A DNA stretch of 64,000 nucleotides from Saprospiraceae bacterium (lineage in GTDB: Bacteria > Bacteroidota > Bacteroidia > Chitinophagales > Saprospiraceae). Positions 26,139 through 34,875 of this stretch are shown one piece after another. The translations under genes and the position numbers were made by a program. How positions within the stretch are numbered: position 1 is the first letter of the stretch; each line of letters begins with the position of its first letter. Location: the NCBI GenBank assembly GCA_016709995.1, contig JADJLQ010000001.1, positions 2,576,001 through 2,640,000 on the forward strand. The letters run 5' to 3'. The notes under the pieces are model-generated. The model searched no databases. It was not told where the DNA came from and worked only from the letters and a program-made list of their open reading frames with translations.

Positions 26139-27638
26139 TTAAAGCTCCCAGCCTTTCCTGTATTCTCTATAAAGATACTTATTTGCAGCTTCGTCATTCG
26201 TGATTTTCATACTCGCCGAATCGTATTTCAATCTTTTTTTGGCTCTCATCGATACTGCACCGAGTAATATCGTTTCAGTAACCGGACCCGCCAGCAAAAA
26301 ACTGCCGGGAGATTCTTTTTTATTCTTAAAGGCATCGATCCAATAATCATCCTTTCTATCGGAGGTCTCTCTGGGCAAAGGGGCATTGTTAAATTTATTG
26401 TCCTTATTGATCAACTTAGGGTTTTCGCCCCTGAATCCTGCTGTGATCATTCCCTGGTCGCCTTTAAACATCATGCCTTCTCTTTCGAGGTTGGTGTCCC
26501 CCATTTCTTCCGGTGTAGAAGGTCTGATACCGCCATCATACCAAAACAAGTCAAAGGCAGGCAATCTACTTTGGCGCGGAAATTTAAACTTAACTGAAGT
26601 AGAATATGGAAATGCTACCTCATTCTGCACCACTTTGCATACTTGATTTTCTATAGCACTAGTAGTGGTGCCTGTCGCTTCTGCACTCAGAGGAGCTGAC
26701 TCCACGCCAATAGTCAAAAACAACGGCCATAGACTATAATGCCCCATGTCCGCGATACTACCCCCTCCAAAATCATACCATCCTCTGAACACATTAAAGG
26801 TATAATTTGGATGATATGGTCTATCGGGTACCGGGCCCAACCAAAGGTCCCAATTAAAGCCATCAGGGACGGGAGGAGTGTCACTCGGATTAGAGGTCCA
26901 CTGTGGCCATACCGGCCTGTTGCTCCAATTATGTATTTCTTTAAGATCACCGATCTGTCCTTCCTGAATCCAGGTATTGATCTGCTCAAGGCCTTTAAAT
27001 TTTGCCCATGCAAGCAGATGGGTGCTCATGCCGGTTTCTTTCGCAGTCTGGATCGTCTTTTTGGCCTCGTACATTCTGTTAGCGATGGGTTTGTGGATGA
27101 CTACTTGTTTGCCATGTTTCATAGCTTCGATGGAAATATATCCATGCAAATGATCCGGAGTCATGATTTTAACAGCATCAAAATCTTTCTCTTTTATAAA
27201 CAGCTCCCTAAAATCTTCATAGGCCGCACAGTTAGTATTTGACTTATTGTTAACCTTATTATAATATTGGTCGACCACATTTTTGCCTATATCTCTCCCA
27301 CCTGGTATGCCTTTAAAATTCGCTCCCCAGGTGTCATCTCCCAGGACTTTTCTGATGCCATCGCGAATGCCATTGGGAGACCAATCTACATAATTGGTAC
27401 TCATTTTATTTACATCACAGACAGCATTGATTTGAATTTTGGGATTTTGGATAAGCTGACACATTTCTCTAAGACCTTGTGTCCCACAACCGATATAAGC
27501 GATATTGAGTTTGTCACTCGGAGCAATATGACGCCAGCCTCCAAGTACCCTACCAGGCACGATGTGAAATGCCAGTGCTCCTACTGAGGCCGTGGAAGTA
27601 TTTTCCAGAAAAGCTCGACGATTGATTTTCTTTTTCAT
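26139..27638 (-). CDS. Tat-exported Gfo/Idh/MocA family oxidoreductase
   Basis: A 499-residue sugar dehydrogenase. The start at MKKKINRRAF gives a Tat-like leader; a TTG seven codons upstream overlaps the end of the preceding gene and is less likely. The Rossmann segment IAYIGCGTQGLREM lies at about residues 47-60. The usual catalytic EKP triad position reads HKP (VVIHKPIANRM), a variant seen in some exported members. The substrate domain has WYDFGGGSIADMGHYSLWPL. These larger Tat-exported members are abundant in Bacteroidota and are associated with glycan or 3-keto-sugar turnover. It is preceded by the M28 peptidase gene (17 bp apart) and followed by the TIM barrel gene. Confidence 0.87.
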   Translation of the reverse strand: MKKKINRRAFLENTSTASVGALAFHIVPGRVLGGWRHIAPSDKLNIAYIGCGTQGLREMCQLIQNPKIQINAVCDVNKMSTNYVDWSPNGIRDGIRKVLGDDTWGANFKGIPGGRDIGKNVVDQYYNKVNNKSNTNCAAYEDFRELFIKEKDFDAVKIMTPDHLHGYISIEAMKHGKQVVIHKPIANRMYEAKKTIQTAKETGMSTHLLAWAKFKGLEQINTWIQEGQIGDLKEIHNWSNRPVWPQWTSNPSDTPPVPDGFNWDLWLGPVPDRPYHPNYTFNVFRGWYDFGGGSIADMGHYSLWPLFLTIGVESAPLSAEATGTTTSAIENQVCKVVQNEVAFPYSTSVKFKFPRQSRLPAFDLFWYDGGIRPSTPEEMGDTNLEREGMMFKGDQGMITAGFRGENPKLINKDNKFNNAPLPRETSDRKDDYWIDAFKNKKESPGSFLLAGPVTETILLGAVSMRAKKRLKYDSASMKITNDEAANKYLYREYRKGWEL

Positions 27639-27655
27639 AGTTGATTTTTGGGCTG

Positions 27656-29893
27656 TCAAGGTTTGGGATTCGGTTTGATCACCATGATCGCTTTATTCAA
27701 TTCAGATACGTAGGTATTTAAGGTACCCGCGACGATCTCTATATTTTCCTGTGCTTGCACAAAATTGCGTTGCTCGATCCCTTCTCGGACTCCAGGAATG
27801 GTCTTCACCCCATACCCGGTGTATAGTCCGGGAGCATATATCTGGTGTTTGTACCATTTTCTCCCCGGCAATCCATCAGCCTGCAACAGGCTCTGCTCTA
27901 TATGGAAGAGTAATTGGTTGACCTCTTTTTGTTTGTCCGGGCTGGCTTGCATTGCATTGGCACTCAATTTTTGAAATGCATCAGCACTGTTTTTTAAAGA
28001 AACCATCGTGTTTTCCAGATTGCTAAAATTGATATAAGGCACCAGGTCCTTTTCGTCCGGAGACTTGTATGGTTTTTGAGGATCTTTGGCCAGGTTGTAA
28101 ATATTTTCTGTGATGAGTTTGTTTTCCGTCTCTGTCTCGGATCGCATTTTATCGATCATCGTTTTTAATTCCTCTACATACTCATTGATCGTCTTTTGAA
28201 GCTGATTAAACTCAAAAGGCAGAACCTCTGCATTGGACAGCCTCATCATCAACCTCCCGGCAGTTTTTGATAAGGTTACCCCATAGGCAAATCCGGGATC
28301 TTTAAACCTGGTGAAGTGGTCATAAGAATCATAGATAGAATGGTATTCACCCCCGCTACCTTCTCCTCCATAGCCGAGGTTGAGCGATGCGATACCTAAA
28401 AACTGCAGGAAGCCTGACCAATCAGACCCTGCGCCTAAAGCAGATAGTTTCATATACTTGTTGCCCAGGAGTTTGGCCCGGGCGGAAGGATCTGCATTCA
28501 TTATAGTCCTGGCATATGTTCTTTCTTTGACAGTTACCCCAGTCTGAGGATCGATCACTTTATCCGCTACCTCATTAAACATAGCTTCCAGCGTATGCGA
28601 ACCTCCGGCTCCAAGAAATCCTCGGCTGTTGCCATCTGTATTGATATAGGTGACTGCTTTTTTTCTCAGTTCGTCTGCATGGAACTCTGTCCACTCCGTG
28701 GATCCCAAAAGACTGGGCTCCTCTCCATCCCAGGCACAGTAAACCATGGTTCGCTTCAATTTCATACCTTTTTTGACCAGTTCACCGATAGCTTTTGCTT
28801 CGGCTAGTTCTGCGACCATGCCGCTCAACGGATCGGCAGCCCCATTGACCCATCCATCGTGGTGATTGCCTCTCAGTATCCATTCATCGGGATACTCACT
28901 GCCTGGCAGTTTGGCGATCACATTATAGAGTGGTTTGATGTCCCAGTTAAACTTCAAATTCATATGTACTTTGTCTGTACTGGGGCCTACATGATAAGTG
29001 ATAGGTAACGACCCACGCCAACCGGCCGGAGCTACAGGACCTTTGAGTGCCTGCAATAAGGGTTGCGCATCCTCATAAGAAATGGGCAATACAGGTATTT
29101 TCATGATGGTGACGGCTTCCTCTTTGGTCAGTCGCTTGGCATCTTTCGTCGCAGCATAGCCTGGAGTCAAAGGATCGCCGGGATATACGGGCATATCCAT
29201 CACTGATCCTCTTTGAGCTCCGTCTTTCGGCTTGAAGGCTCCGACTGGATACACATCACCTTGTGTGTAACCATCATCTTCAGGATCAGAATAGATCAGG
29301 CAACCTATCGCCCCGTGTTCATAGGCTACTTTGGGCTTGATACCACGCCACGAACCACCATATTTTGCGATCACGATTTTGCCTTTTACATCGATGCCCA
29401 TCCGCTCCAATTCGTCATAGTCAGCAGGTATGCCCCGATTGACAAAGACCAATTCGGCGGTGACATCTCCATCAGCAGAATAGGCATTATAGGTAGGCAA
29501 TTGTTCTGATTTTTGCCCGGAAGTACGATCCTCGGCAAGCGTCGACTCTTCAAGTTTTAATTTATATGGTTTTGACCCTAAGAGTTCTACCTGGCGAAAT
29601 TTTGGTGTAGGAAATAAAACATAAAATTCTTCAATTTGTGCCTGGTAGCCCCACGATTTAAACAGGTTGAGCATATAATCCGCATTGGCCTTACCCTGTG
29701 GTGAGCCCACATGGTGGGGATGAGAACTTAAAAATTTCATCCAGGTATCCTGGTCTTTGGGATTGAGGGCAGCATCAAATTGTTTTTCCCAATCCAGTTG
29801 ACTTTTTGCATTTTCGCTGCTAAAACCCATGATTTTGTCCTGCCCCTGGAGCGCCAACGGCAAAAGAAAATAAATAAAAAGCAATTTTTTCAT
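27656..29893 (-). CDS. M28 family metallopeptidase, glutamate carboxypeptidase II-like
   Basis: A 745-residue secreted peptidase with a signal peptide (KKLLFIYFLLPLALQGQ). Three regions of the family are visible: a PA domain (KGKIVIAKYGGSWRG with HGAIGCLIYSDPEDDGY), the zinc peptidase domain (RGNHHDGWVNGAADPLSGM, WDGEEPSLLGSTEW and YHSIYDSYDHF providing the metal ligands and the catalytic Glu), and a C-terminal transferrin-receptor-like dimerisation domain that ends with LYTGYGVKTIPGVREGIEQ. The human homologue removes C-terminal glutamate from peptides; the bacterial substrate is unknown but is likely a short peptide. It is probably the first gene of the unit with the Gfo/Idh/MocA and TIM barrel genes downstream. 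Confidence 0.92.
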   Translation of the reverse strand: MKKLLFIYFLLPLALQGQDKIMGFSSENAKSQLDWEKQFDAALNPKDQDTWMKFLSSHPHHVGSPQGKANADYMLNLFKSWGYQAQIEEFYVLFPTPKFRQVELLGSKPYKLKLEESTLAEDRTSGQKSEQLPTYNAYSADGDVTAELVFVNRGIPADYDELERMGIDVKGKIVIAKYGGSWRGIKPKVAYEHGAIGCLIYSDPEDDGYTQGDVYPVGAFKPKDGAQRGSVMDMPVYPGDPLTPGYAATKDAKRLTKEEAVTIMKIPVLPISYEDAQPLLQALKGPVAPAGWRGSLPITYHVGPSTDKVHMNLKFNWDIKPLYNVIAKLPGSEYPDEWILRGNHHDGWVNGAADPLSGMVAELAEAKAIGELVKKGMKLKRTMVYCAWDGEEPSLLGSTEWTEFHADELRKKAVTYINTDGNSRGFLGAGGSHTLEAMFNEVADKVIDPQTGVTVKERTYARTIMNADPSARAKLLGNKYMKLSALGAGSDWSGFLQFLGIASLNLGYGGEGSGGEYHSIYDSYDHFTRFKDPGFAYGVTLSKTAGRLMMRLSNAEVLPFEFNQLQKTINEYVEELKTMIDKMRSETETENKLITENIYNLAKDPQKPYKSPDEKDLVPYINFSNLENTMVSLKNSADAFQKLSANAMQASPDKQKEVNQLLFHIEQSLLQADGLPGRKWYKHQIYAPGLYTGYGVKTIPGVREGIEQRNFVQAQENIEIVAGTLNTYVSELNKAIMVIKPNPKP

Positions 29894-29945
29894 ATTGTTA
29901 GTTTGATTAAAGTGAGCCTATTTCTTAAATATAAAAGTAGTCATA

Positions 29946-30905
29946 CTAAGATTCTGTTTTTACTTCATCTGAGATTAAAGTATCATAATCATTGTCAGCT
30001 GGCGGGACCTCCTGTACATTTGAATTGGTGAAAGGATTATTAAGTTCAATCGAATTATTCTTTAGCAGATATGCCAGTAAAACACCTTGTAATAATACTG
30101 CTACTAAAGAACCTTCATAGCCAAAGGACGATCCGGTGAGCCTGGGGTATCCTATATCCTTCCATTGAACCAGGCTGTATACATCCACACCACTCACATT
30201 AAAATCCAACAATCCGGCTTGAAGAAAATTCCACCCGGCATGGTATCCGGTACAGACCCAGATACTTCTATATTCTACAAACAACAGAGCCATGATAAAT
30301 CCGCCAAGCAGAATATTGACAAATCCTATCCACGTAAAATGGTCATTGCCGATGTGCAACACTGCAAATAAACTGCCTGATAATACGATGGCCACAATGG
30401 TGCCGAGCCTCGTCTCCAACATGGATATCAGGTAGGCCCTCGTGAGCACTTCTTCACCTGCACTCTGCACCAAAAAAAACAATAGATAGCCCACCACAAA
30501 GCCCCAGTGCCAGGAAAAAGGGAGCATGGCTAACTGATGTGCACCCCAGAGTATAAAAAATCCCGGTAAGACCATGATCAGGCTCCAAAGCCATCCCCGA
30601 CCAAATAGGCCCCCAGCTGTAGTCATATTATAACCCAAGGCACCATAGGATCTGTGGAATACCTTAAAATGAGTCAATAACGATGCACCCACAAAAGCAA
30701 TCAATAATGGCAGATAATTAATCAATAACATCGGATAGGGACTCGTCTGCTCGTCGATATTACCGATGGAAATGGAAGAAAATGGATGGAGGCCGACCAG
30801 GCTCAGTAATCCAAACAAAATCAAAAGGATCACCGCAGACAGTATCAGAAATAAAATCAGATCCAATAAAGACCATCCTATGCTCTTTAATACCCTAGTG
30901 ATCAT
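29946..30905 (-). CDS. CPBP family intramembrane metalloprotease
   Basis: A 319-residue multi-pass membrane protein, starting at MITRVLKSIGWSLLDLIL. This ATG overlaps the end of the upstream desaturase gene by 11 bp; longer in-frame starts run through the desaturase gene and are unlikely. The Abi/CPBP motifs are seen: GEEVLTRAYLISMLE (EExxxR), FAVLHIGNDHFTWIGFVNILLGG (the second motif with His) and GYHAGWNFLQAGLLD (the third motif with His). Members resemble Rce1 CAAX proteases; bacterial ones act in bacteriocin immunity or are of unknown role. The C-terminal 40 residues are acidic and cytoplasmic. It probably shares an operon with the desaturase. Confidence 0.87.
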   Translation of the reverse strand: MITRVLKSIGWSLLDLILFLILSAVILLILFGLLSLVGLHPFSSISIGNIDEQTSPYPMLLINYLPLLIAFVGASLLTHFKVFHRSYGALGYNMTTAGGLFGRGWLWSLIMVLPGFFILWGAHQLAMLPFSWHWGFVVGYLLFFLVQSAGEEVLTRAYLISMLETRLGTIVAIVLSGSLFAVLHIGNDHFTWIGFVNILLGGFIMALLFVEYRSIWVCTGYHAGWNFLQAGLLDFNVSGVDVYSLVQWKDIGYPRLTGSSFGYEGSLVAVLLQGVLLAYLLKNNSIELNNPFTNSNVQEVPPADNDYDTLISDEVKTES

Positions 30906-31704
30906 GTTTTGATTTTTCTTCAAACAAGGTATTAAAGTCAGGGCTCTCTGTACACATCCAATGATCCCAAAATGTAAAATACAAACCAAAATTGTATTTA
31001 AACTGGCTATGGTGCAAAGCATGGTGGGTAGCCCCGATCCACCACCGCCCAAACCAATGGCGATGGGTGCCAGCCGGATAAATCTCGCTATTGAGATGAT
31101 TAATCACAGAAGTTACTGTCATTATTATCAAAAAAACGACCAATGAAATCAGGTGCATCGGAATAAAATAAATCATCAGCACAATAGGCAGGGCCTGCAA
31201 CAAACTTTCGATCGGGTGGAAGGAAAAAGAGGTCCAGGCGGTAGTCACCAGGCTCTCATGGTGTGCTCGATGGAACCTGCGATACACAGATGGCAGATGC
31301 ATCCAACGATGCAACCAGTAATAATAAGTCTCATGCAATACCAAAAGGACCAATACACTTCCGATCATCCAACTCCAATGATAGTGGGATACTTCATGAT
31401 AAATGGCTGTCTTGCCAAGTTGCCATGCATGCAATATCCAGGTTCCCAGGATACCGAAGAGAAGGGAGGCTATCAAGGCGTACAATATCTCTGATTTAAT
31501 TTGGCCTTTCTTACTGACTCTGGTATTTATTCTATTTGGAGCAAACTTTGCAGCATACCTGATATTAAAAAGATAATAAAACAAACCCGCCATCAGCAGG
31601 TAACGAATAAATATGGCAGTGGTCAGCACGATCACAGTTATACAGAAGGGTATCCACTGGCCTTGGGTCAGATCAATCACAGCCTTGATTTTCAGGTTTT
31701 TCAA
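30895..31704 (-). CDS. Sterol desaturase / fatty acid hydroxylase family membrane protein
   Basis: A 269-residue integral membrane di-iron oxygenase-like protein. The three histidine clusters of the family are present: HETYYYWLHRWMH (HX4-8H type), HRAHHES (HXXHH) and THHALHHSQFKYNFG (HXXHH). These bind two irons in enzymes that hydroxylate or desaturate lipids. The precise lipid is unknown; in Bacteroidota relatives act on sphingolipids, carotenoids or fatty acids. Hydrophobic segments surround the clusters, as expected. It is coupled to the CPBP gene downstream by an 11-bp overlap. The upstream 110 bp to the SPFH promoter is AT-rich and shows no clear promoter in this orientation. Confidence 0.87.
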   Translation of the reverse strand: MKNLKIKAVIDLTQGQWIPFCITVIVLTTAIFIRYLLMAGLFYYLFNIRYAAKFAPNRINTRVSKKGQIKSEILYALIASLLFGILGTWILHAWQLGKTAIYHEVSHYHWSWMIGSVLVLLVLHETYYYWLHRWMHLPSVYRRFHRAHHESLVTTAWTSFSFHPIESLLQALPIVLMIYFIPMHLISLVVFLIIMTVTSVINHLNSEIYPAGTHRHWFGRWWIGATHHALHHSQFKYNFGLYFTFWDHWMCTESPDFNTLFEEKSKHDH

Positions 31705-31814
31705 AATTACAATTTACCCATGATAGGCAGGGGATTAAATTCGATTTGCGATCACTTATTAATCTTGAATAAACAAGCGGGCAAGCCAAAAAAGTATGAC
31801 CTGTAGAAAAAAGA

Positions 31815-31845
31815 TTGGACAAAAAGTTAAAATGATGTATATTTG
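31815..31845 (+). promoter_or_regulatory. Bacteroidota-type promoter of the SPFH operon
   Basis: TTG at 31815-31817 is followed after 20 bases by TATATTTG at 31838-31845, matching the Bacteroidota -33 TTG and -7 TAnnTTTG elements. The predicted transcription start lies near 31851, only about 14 bases before the SPFH start codon. Three phased repeats overlap it. Confidence 0.65.
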
Positions 31846-31865
31846 ATATCAAAATGATATTATTA
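31833..31865 (+). promoter_or_regulatory. Three direct repeats at 11-bp phase, candidate RHH operator
   Basis: TGATGT at 31833, TGATAT at 31844 and TGATAT at 31855 recur at exactly 11-bp intervals, and an inverted pair ATATCA/TGATAT is nested in them. They cover the -7 element and the predicted transcription start of the SPFH operon. Ribbon-helix-helix repressors of the Arc/MetJ type bind tandem half-sites at about this spacing, and the operon encodes such a protein, so autorepression is a reasonable inference. Confidence 0.5.
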
Positions 31866-32722
31866 TGAAAAATGAATTTATTACAATACCTTCCAGTGGT
31901 TATCCTTGGCTGATTATTTTTCTGGTTCTCTTTTTTGGCGGATTGGTGACAACCGTTCTAATTGATCCGCATTGGTTAGGGGTCATTCTAATAGTAGCCA
32001 GCATCTTTATCCTGCCTGGCTTCTTTTTAGTCAATCCTAATGAGGCTAAAGTACTGCTGCTTTTTGGTGAGTACAAAGGCACCGCCAAGGACAATGGATT
32101 TTTCTGGGCTAATCCATTTTTTACAAAGAAAATGATCTCCCTGAGGGCTCAGAACTTTGACAGCGAACGCATCAAAGTAAATGACAAAAAGGGAAATCCT
32201 ATTATGATTAGTGGCATCGTCGTATGGAGGGTGGAAGACACCTACAAAGCCGGCTTTGATGTGACCGATTATCAAAGTTTTGTCAAGGTCCAATCAGAAG
32301 CAGCCTTAAGAGAACTCGCCGGCACCTATGCCTACGACAATTTTGATGAAGGAGTACACGAGGTGACCCTTCGCTCCGGCCATGAAGAAGTAAACCATGC
32401 GCTTGAATCACAATTGCGTGATCGCCTGGCCATAGCTGGTATTGAGGTGATTGAAGCTCGCCTGGGCTATCTGGCTTATGCTCCTGAAATCGCAAGTGCT
32501 ATGCTCCGCAGACAACAAGCTGAAGCAGTAGTAGCAGCTCGTATGAAAATAGTCGAAGGTGCTGTCGGCATGGTAGATCTGGCCTTACAACACTTATCTG
32601 CCAAAAATATAATTGATCTTGATGACGAGAAAAAGGCTGCAATGGTCAGTAACCTGATGGTCGTGTTATGCAGTGATAAAGATGCAACACCTATAGTCAA
32701 TACCGGCACTTTGCATCAGTAG
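31865..32722 (+). CDS. SPFH domain protein (stomatin/prohibitin-like)
   Basis: A 285-residue membrane protein with two close hydrophobic segments at residues 15-29 and 35-51 followed by an SPFH domain: NPNEAKVLLLFGEYKGTAKD, then FDSERIKVNDKKGNPIMISG and TAYRV-like VVWRVEDTYKAGFDV. A Glu/Ala-rich coiled region (LRRQQAEAVVAARMKIVEGA) and a C-terminal helix follow. SPFH proteins form membrane-attached cages or microdomains and interact with proteases and lipids. The RHH protein gene starts 12 bp after its stop, so the two are one operon; this pairing of an SPFH protein with an Arc-like protein recurs in bacteria as far as I recall. Role unknown. Confidence 0.88.
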   Translation: MKNEFITIPSSGYPWLIIFLVLFFGGLVTTVLIDPHWLGVILIVASIFILPGFFLVNPNEAKVLLLFGEYKGTAKDNGFFWANPFFTKKMISLRAQNFDSERIKVNDKKGNPIMISGIVVWRVEDTYKAGFDVTDYQSFVKVQSEAALRELAGTYAYDNFDEGVHEVTLRSGHEEVNHALESQLRDRLAIAGIEVIEARLGYLAYAPEIASAMLRRQQAEAVVAARMKIVEGAVGMVDLALQHLSAKNIIDLDDEKKAAMVSNLMVVLCSDKDATPIVNTGTLHQ

Positions 32723-32734
32723 GATCTACCTTTT

Positions 32735-32902
32735 ATGGAAAAGAAAAAATTTGTACTACGCATGGACGAACAATCCATGAAAGCCCTGGAGAAATGGGCT
32801 GCGGACGAATTCCGCAGCCTTAATGGTCAGATAGAGTACATATTAAGTCAGGCTTTGAAAAATGCCGGACGAGCGTCCAAAAAAAAGGAAGGAGATAAAT
32901 AA
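32735..32902 (+). CDS. Arc-family ribbon-helix-helix DNA-binding protein
   Basis: A 55-residue protein starting MEKKKFVLRMDEQSMKAL. The layout is that of an Arc/MetJ-type RHH: a short beta strand (residues 4-10, KKFVLRM), helix A (about 12-25) and helix B (about 29-45, NGQIEYILSQALKNAG), then a Lys-rich tail. In Arc proteins the strands of a dimer enter the DNA major groove. It is encoded 12 bp after the SPFH gene, and the operon promoter has phased repeats fitting such a protein, so it is a candidate autorepressor. No toxin gene follows. Its short length makes it easy to miss. Codon use and length of the frame are in line with a real gene. Confidence 0.75.
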   Translation: MEKKKFVLRMDEQSMKALEKWAADEFRSLNGQIEYILSQALKNAGRASKKKEGDK

Positions 32903-33366
32903 TTCAAATTTTCATTTAGTCAAAATATCTATCTCCCCAAACCGGCAAGTTTAATAGACAATATTCTATGTCGAACCCTGCCTTTGCGGTAGCCAGGATC
33001 GAGAATAAAAAATACCCCGATAAGCAATCGCAGCAAACAATAATTAAACTCATTTTTTTATTATGATTTTAAAGAATGTACTCTGTCACCTTAGAGATAT
33101 TCTTTTATTGCCTTGTTCGGTTGTGATAGTAATACCCTTGCTAATCTATGCATCAACCTATCACATTATTCCCGGGTTTTTGTCCATCAGGATCCTGGCT
33201 TTAACTTTGTCAATCCCTGGATTAGCTTTGTTTGCCTGGACCAACTATCTGTTCCAATTGATTGCAAAGGGAACCTTGGCACCCTGGTCAGAGAAACAAA
33301 ACTGGTATTCGACGGGACCTTATAAATATTATAGAAATCCTATGATCTGCGCTATATTATTAACCC

Positions 33367-34875
33367 AAAACAAAGAGACTATTGAAAACAATAGTAAAAT
33401 TATACAGCTAACTTCCATTTTGATAGCTCTTGAAAAAGAAGCCCGAAAAAGGAAGAAGTATGGCAAATTGTTTACCCTCACAGCGCAGGGATTGATGTAG
33501 GGTCTCGATTCCACATAGTAGCGGTGGGACAGTCTGATGATCAGGTAAGGAAATTTGGAATCAATACCGATGATCATAATTTGATGATAGATTTTCTCAA
33601 AGTTCACCAAATAACTCATGTAGCAATGGAGAGTACAGGGAGTTATTTTCAGACTTTATTCTTGGCACTTCAAGAAGCAGGATTTGAAGTTAGCCTGGTG
33701 CATGGAAGCCTACTAAGGGTATCGGCGGTCAAAAACAGATGTAAAAGATTGTAAATGGATACAAAAATTATTCACCTATGGGTTTTTGAAATCGTTTTGC
33801 CATCCAATGCAACTATGGAAATAAGAACATTAAATCGACATCGAAATAATCTGATCGACGGAGTTCTAGGTTATTGAACCGAATAGGCCAATGCATGAGA
33901 CAAATGAATATCCGTCTGGATGTAGCCATCAATGATTTGGGAGGCAAAACAGGACAATCGATAATACAGGCAATTGTAGAAGGTCAACGAGATGGAAATA
34001 AATTAGCTATACTGGCCGATTCGCGAATCAGAAAAATCATCAAGAACTAGCACAATACCTTCAAGGAAGGTGGAATGATAATCAACTCTTATTCGAAGTC
34101 TCCATCAAGCTATCAGTATGTTCGTAATCGAATGAAAATTGCGATCAACAAATGAAGAATTGTTTTGATCAAATTATTGACACGGGGCAGAAGAAGCTGG
34201 TAAAATTAATCTGACGAAGAAACAAAAGTCAGAAATAGCAGCAGTTTAAATGTCTGTACAACAAGTTATCAATATTATGGTGTTGACCTAATGGAAATAG
34301 GTGTGTCAGTGAAGCCACTGTGATGTCATTATTGGGGAAGTAGGAAGAGAATATTCAAATTTAGTACAGCCTCGAAGTTTGTCAGTTGGTTACGGTTGGC
34401 TCCAAATAATAAGAAACGGAGGTAAAATCATAAGCTCAAGCCCCACAGACTACCAATAAATTTACATTGACACTACGAAATGCAGCCAATACAATTAGTA
34501 GAAAAAAACAGGTTACCTGCTTCATTTTTTCAAAAAATAGCTACAAAAAGGAAGAGGAGCGGCAACTGCAACCGCCAGAAAATGGCTGTGATTATTTGGA
34601 ATATGATCACAAAAAACAACCATATAAGCCAATAGATATGGATCAGTACAAATTAAAAAAAGACAAAGAACGTTGAAGACAATCAATAAATTAATAAAAC
34701 ATATGGAAATAAATACAGATGAATTAATTATTGGTAGTCAACGCTTGGCGGGAAGTTAGATGGAAAAATTCATTAGGGATGAATTTTTTATCCTCCGGAT
34801 CCCGATGATGAATATCGGAATTGTGACATTTATCGTCACTAATTGACGAAGAAATTGAAAATCAATTTCTTGTAA
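33367..34875 (+). mobile_element. Degenerate IS110-family insertion sequence
   Basis: About 1.5 kb of sequence inserted in the methyltransferase gene. It encodes pieces of an IS110/IS1111-type DEDD transposase (next entry). Edges are inferred from where the methyltransferase coding similarity stops and resumes, with an uncertainty of 10-20 bases. A 9-bp inverted match, TATTAACCC at 33358-33366 and GGGTTAATA at 34876-34884, lies at the two junctions; IS110 members often lack terminal inverted repeats, so this may be chance. Because the transposase has several frameshifts and stops, the copy is immobile unless helped in trans. The last 160 bp before the right edge (34715-34875) hold no recognisable gene. 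Confidence 0.7.
33434..34700 (+). pseudogene. IS110-family transposase, frameshifted remnant
   Basis: The N-terminal DEDD domain is readable at 33485-33730: GIDVGSRFHIVAVGQ (first Asp), VAMESTGSYFQTLF (Glu), then a frameshift near 33733 and KTDVKDCKWIQKLF (Asp). A second shift precedes MRQMNIRLDVAINDLGGKTG and AIVEGQRDGNKLAILADSRI (from 33894), and LQGRWNDNQLLFE follows in another frame. The C-terminal Transposase_20 part is readable as FSTASKFVSWLRLAPNN and KTTNKFTLTLRNAANTIS near 34360-34500, then KMAVIIWNMITKNN, KPIDMDQYKLKKDKER and RQRTLKTINKLI towards 34700. The order and catalytic residues identify the family; at least five frame changes or stops make it a pseudogene. Such enzymes use DEDD catalysis and, in some members, a bridge RNA. 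Confidence 0.8.

Noticed and set aside
33063..33500. An apparent intact 145-codon membrane protein gene.
   Set aside because: Only the first ~98 codons match the methyltransferase family; the rest is insertion sequence. It is treated as the 5' half of a split pseudogene.
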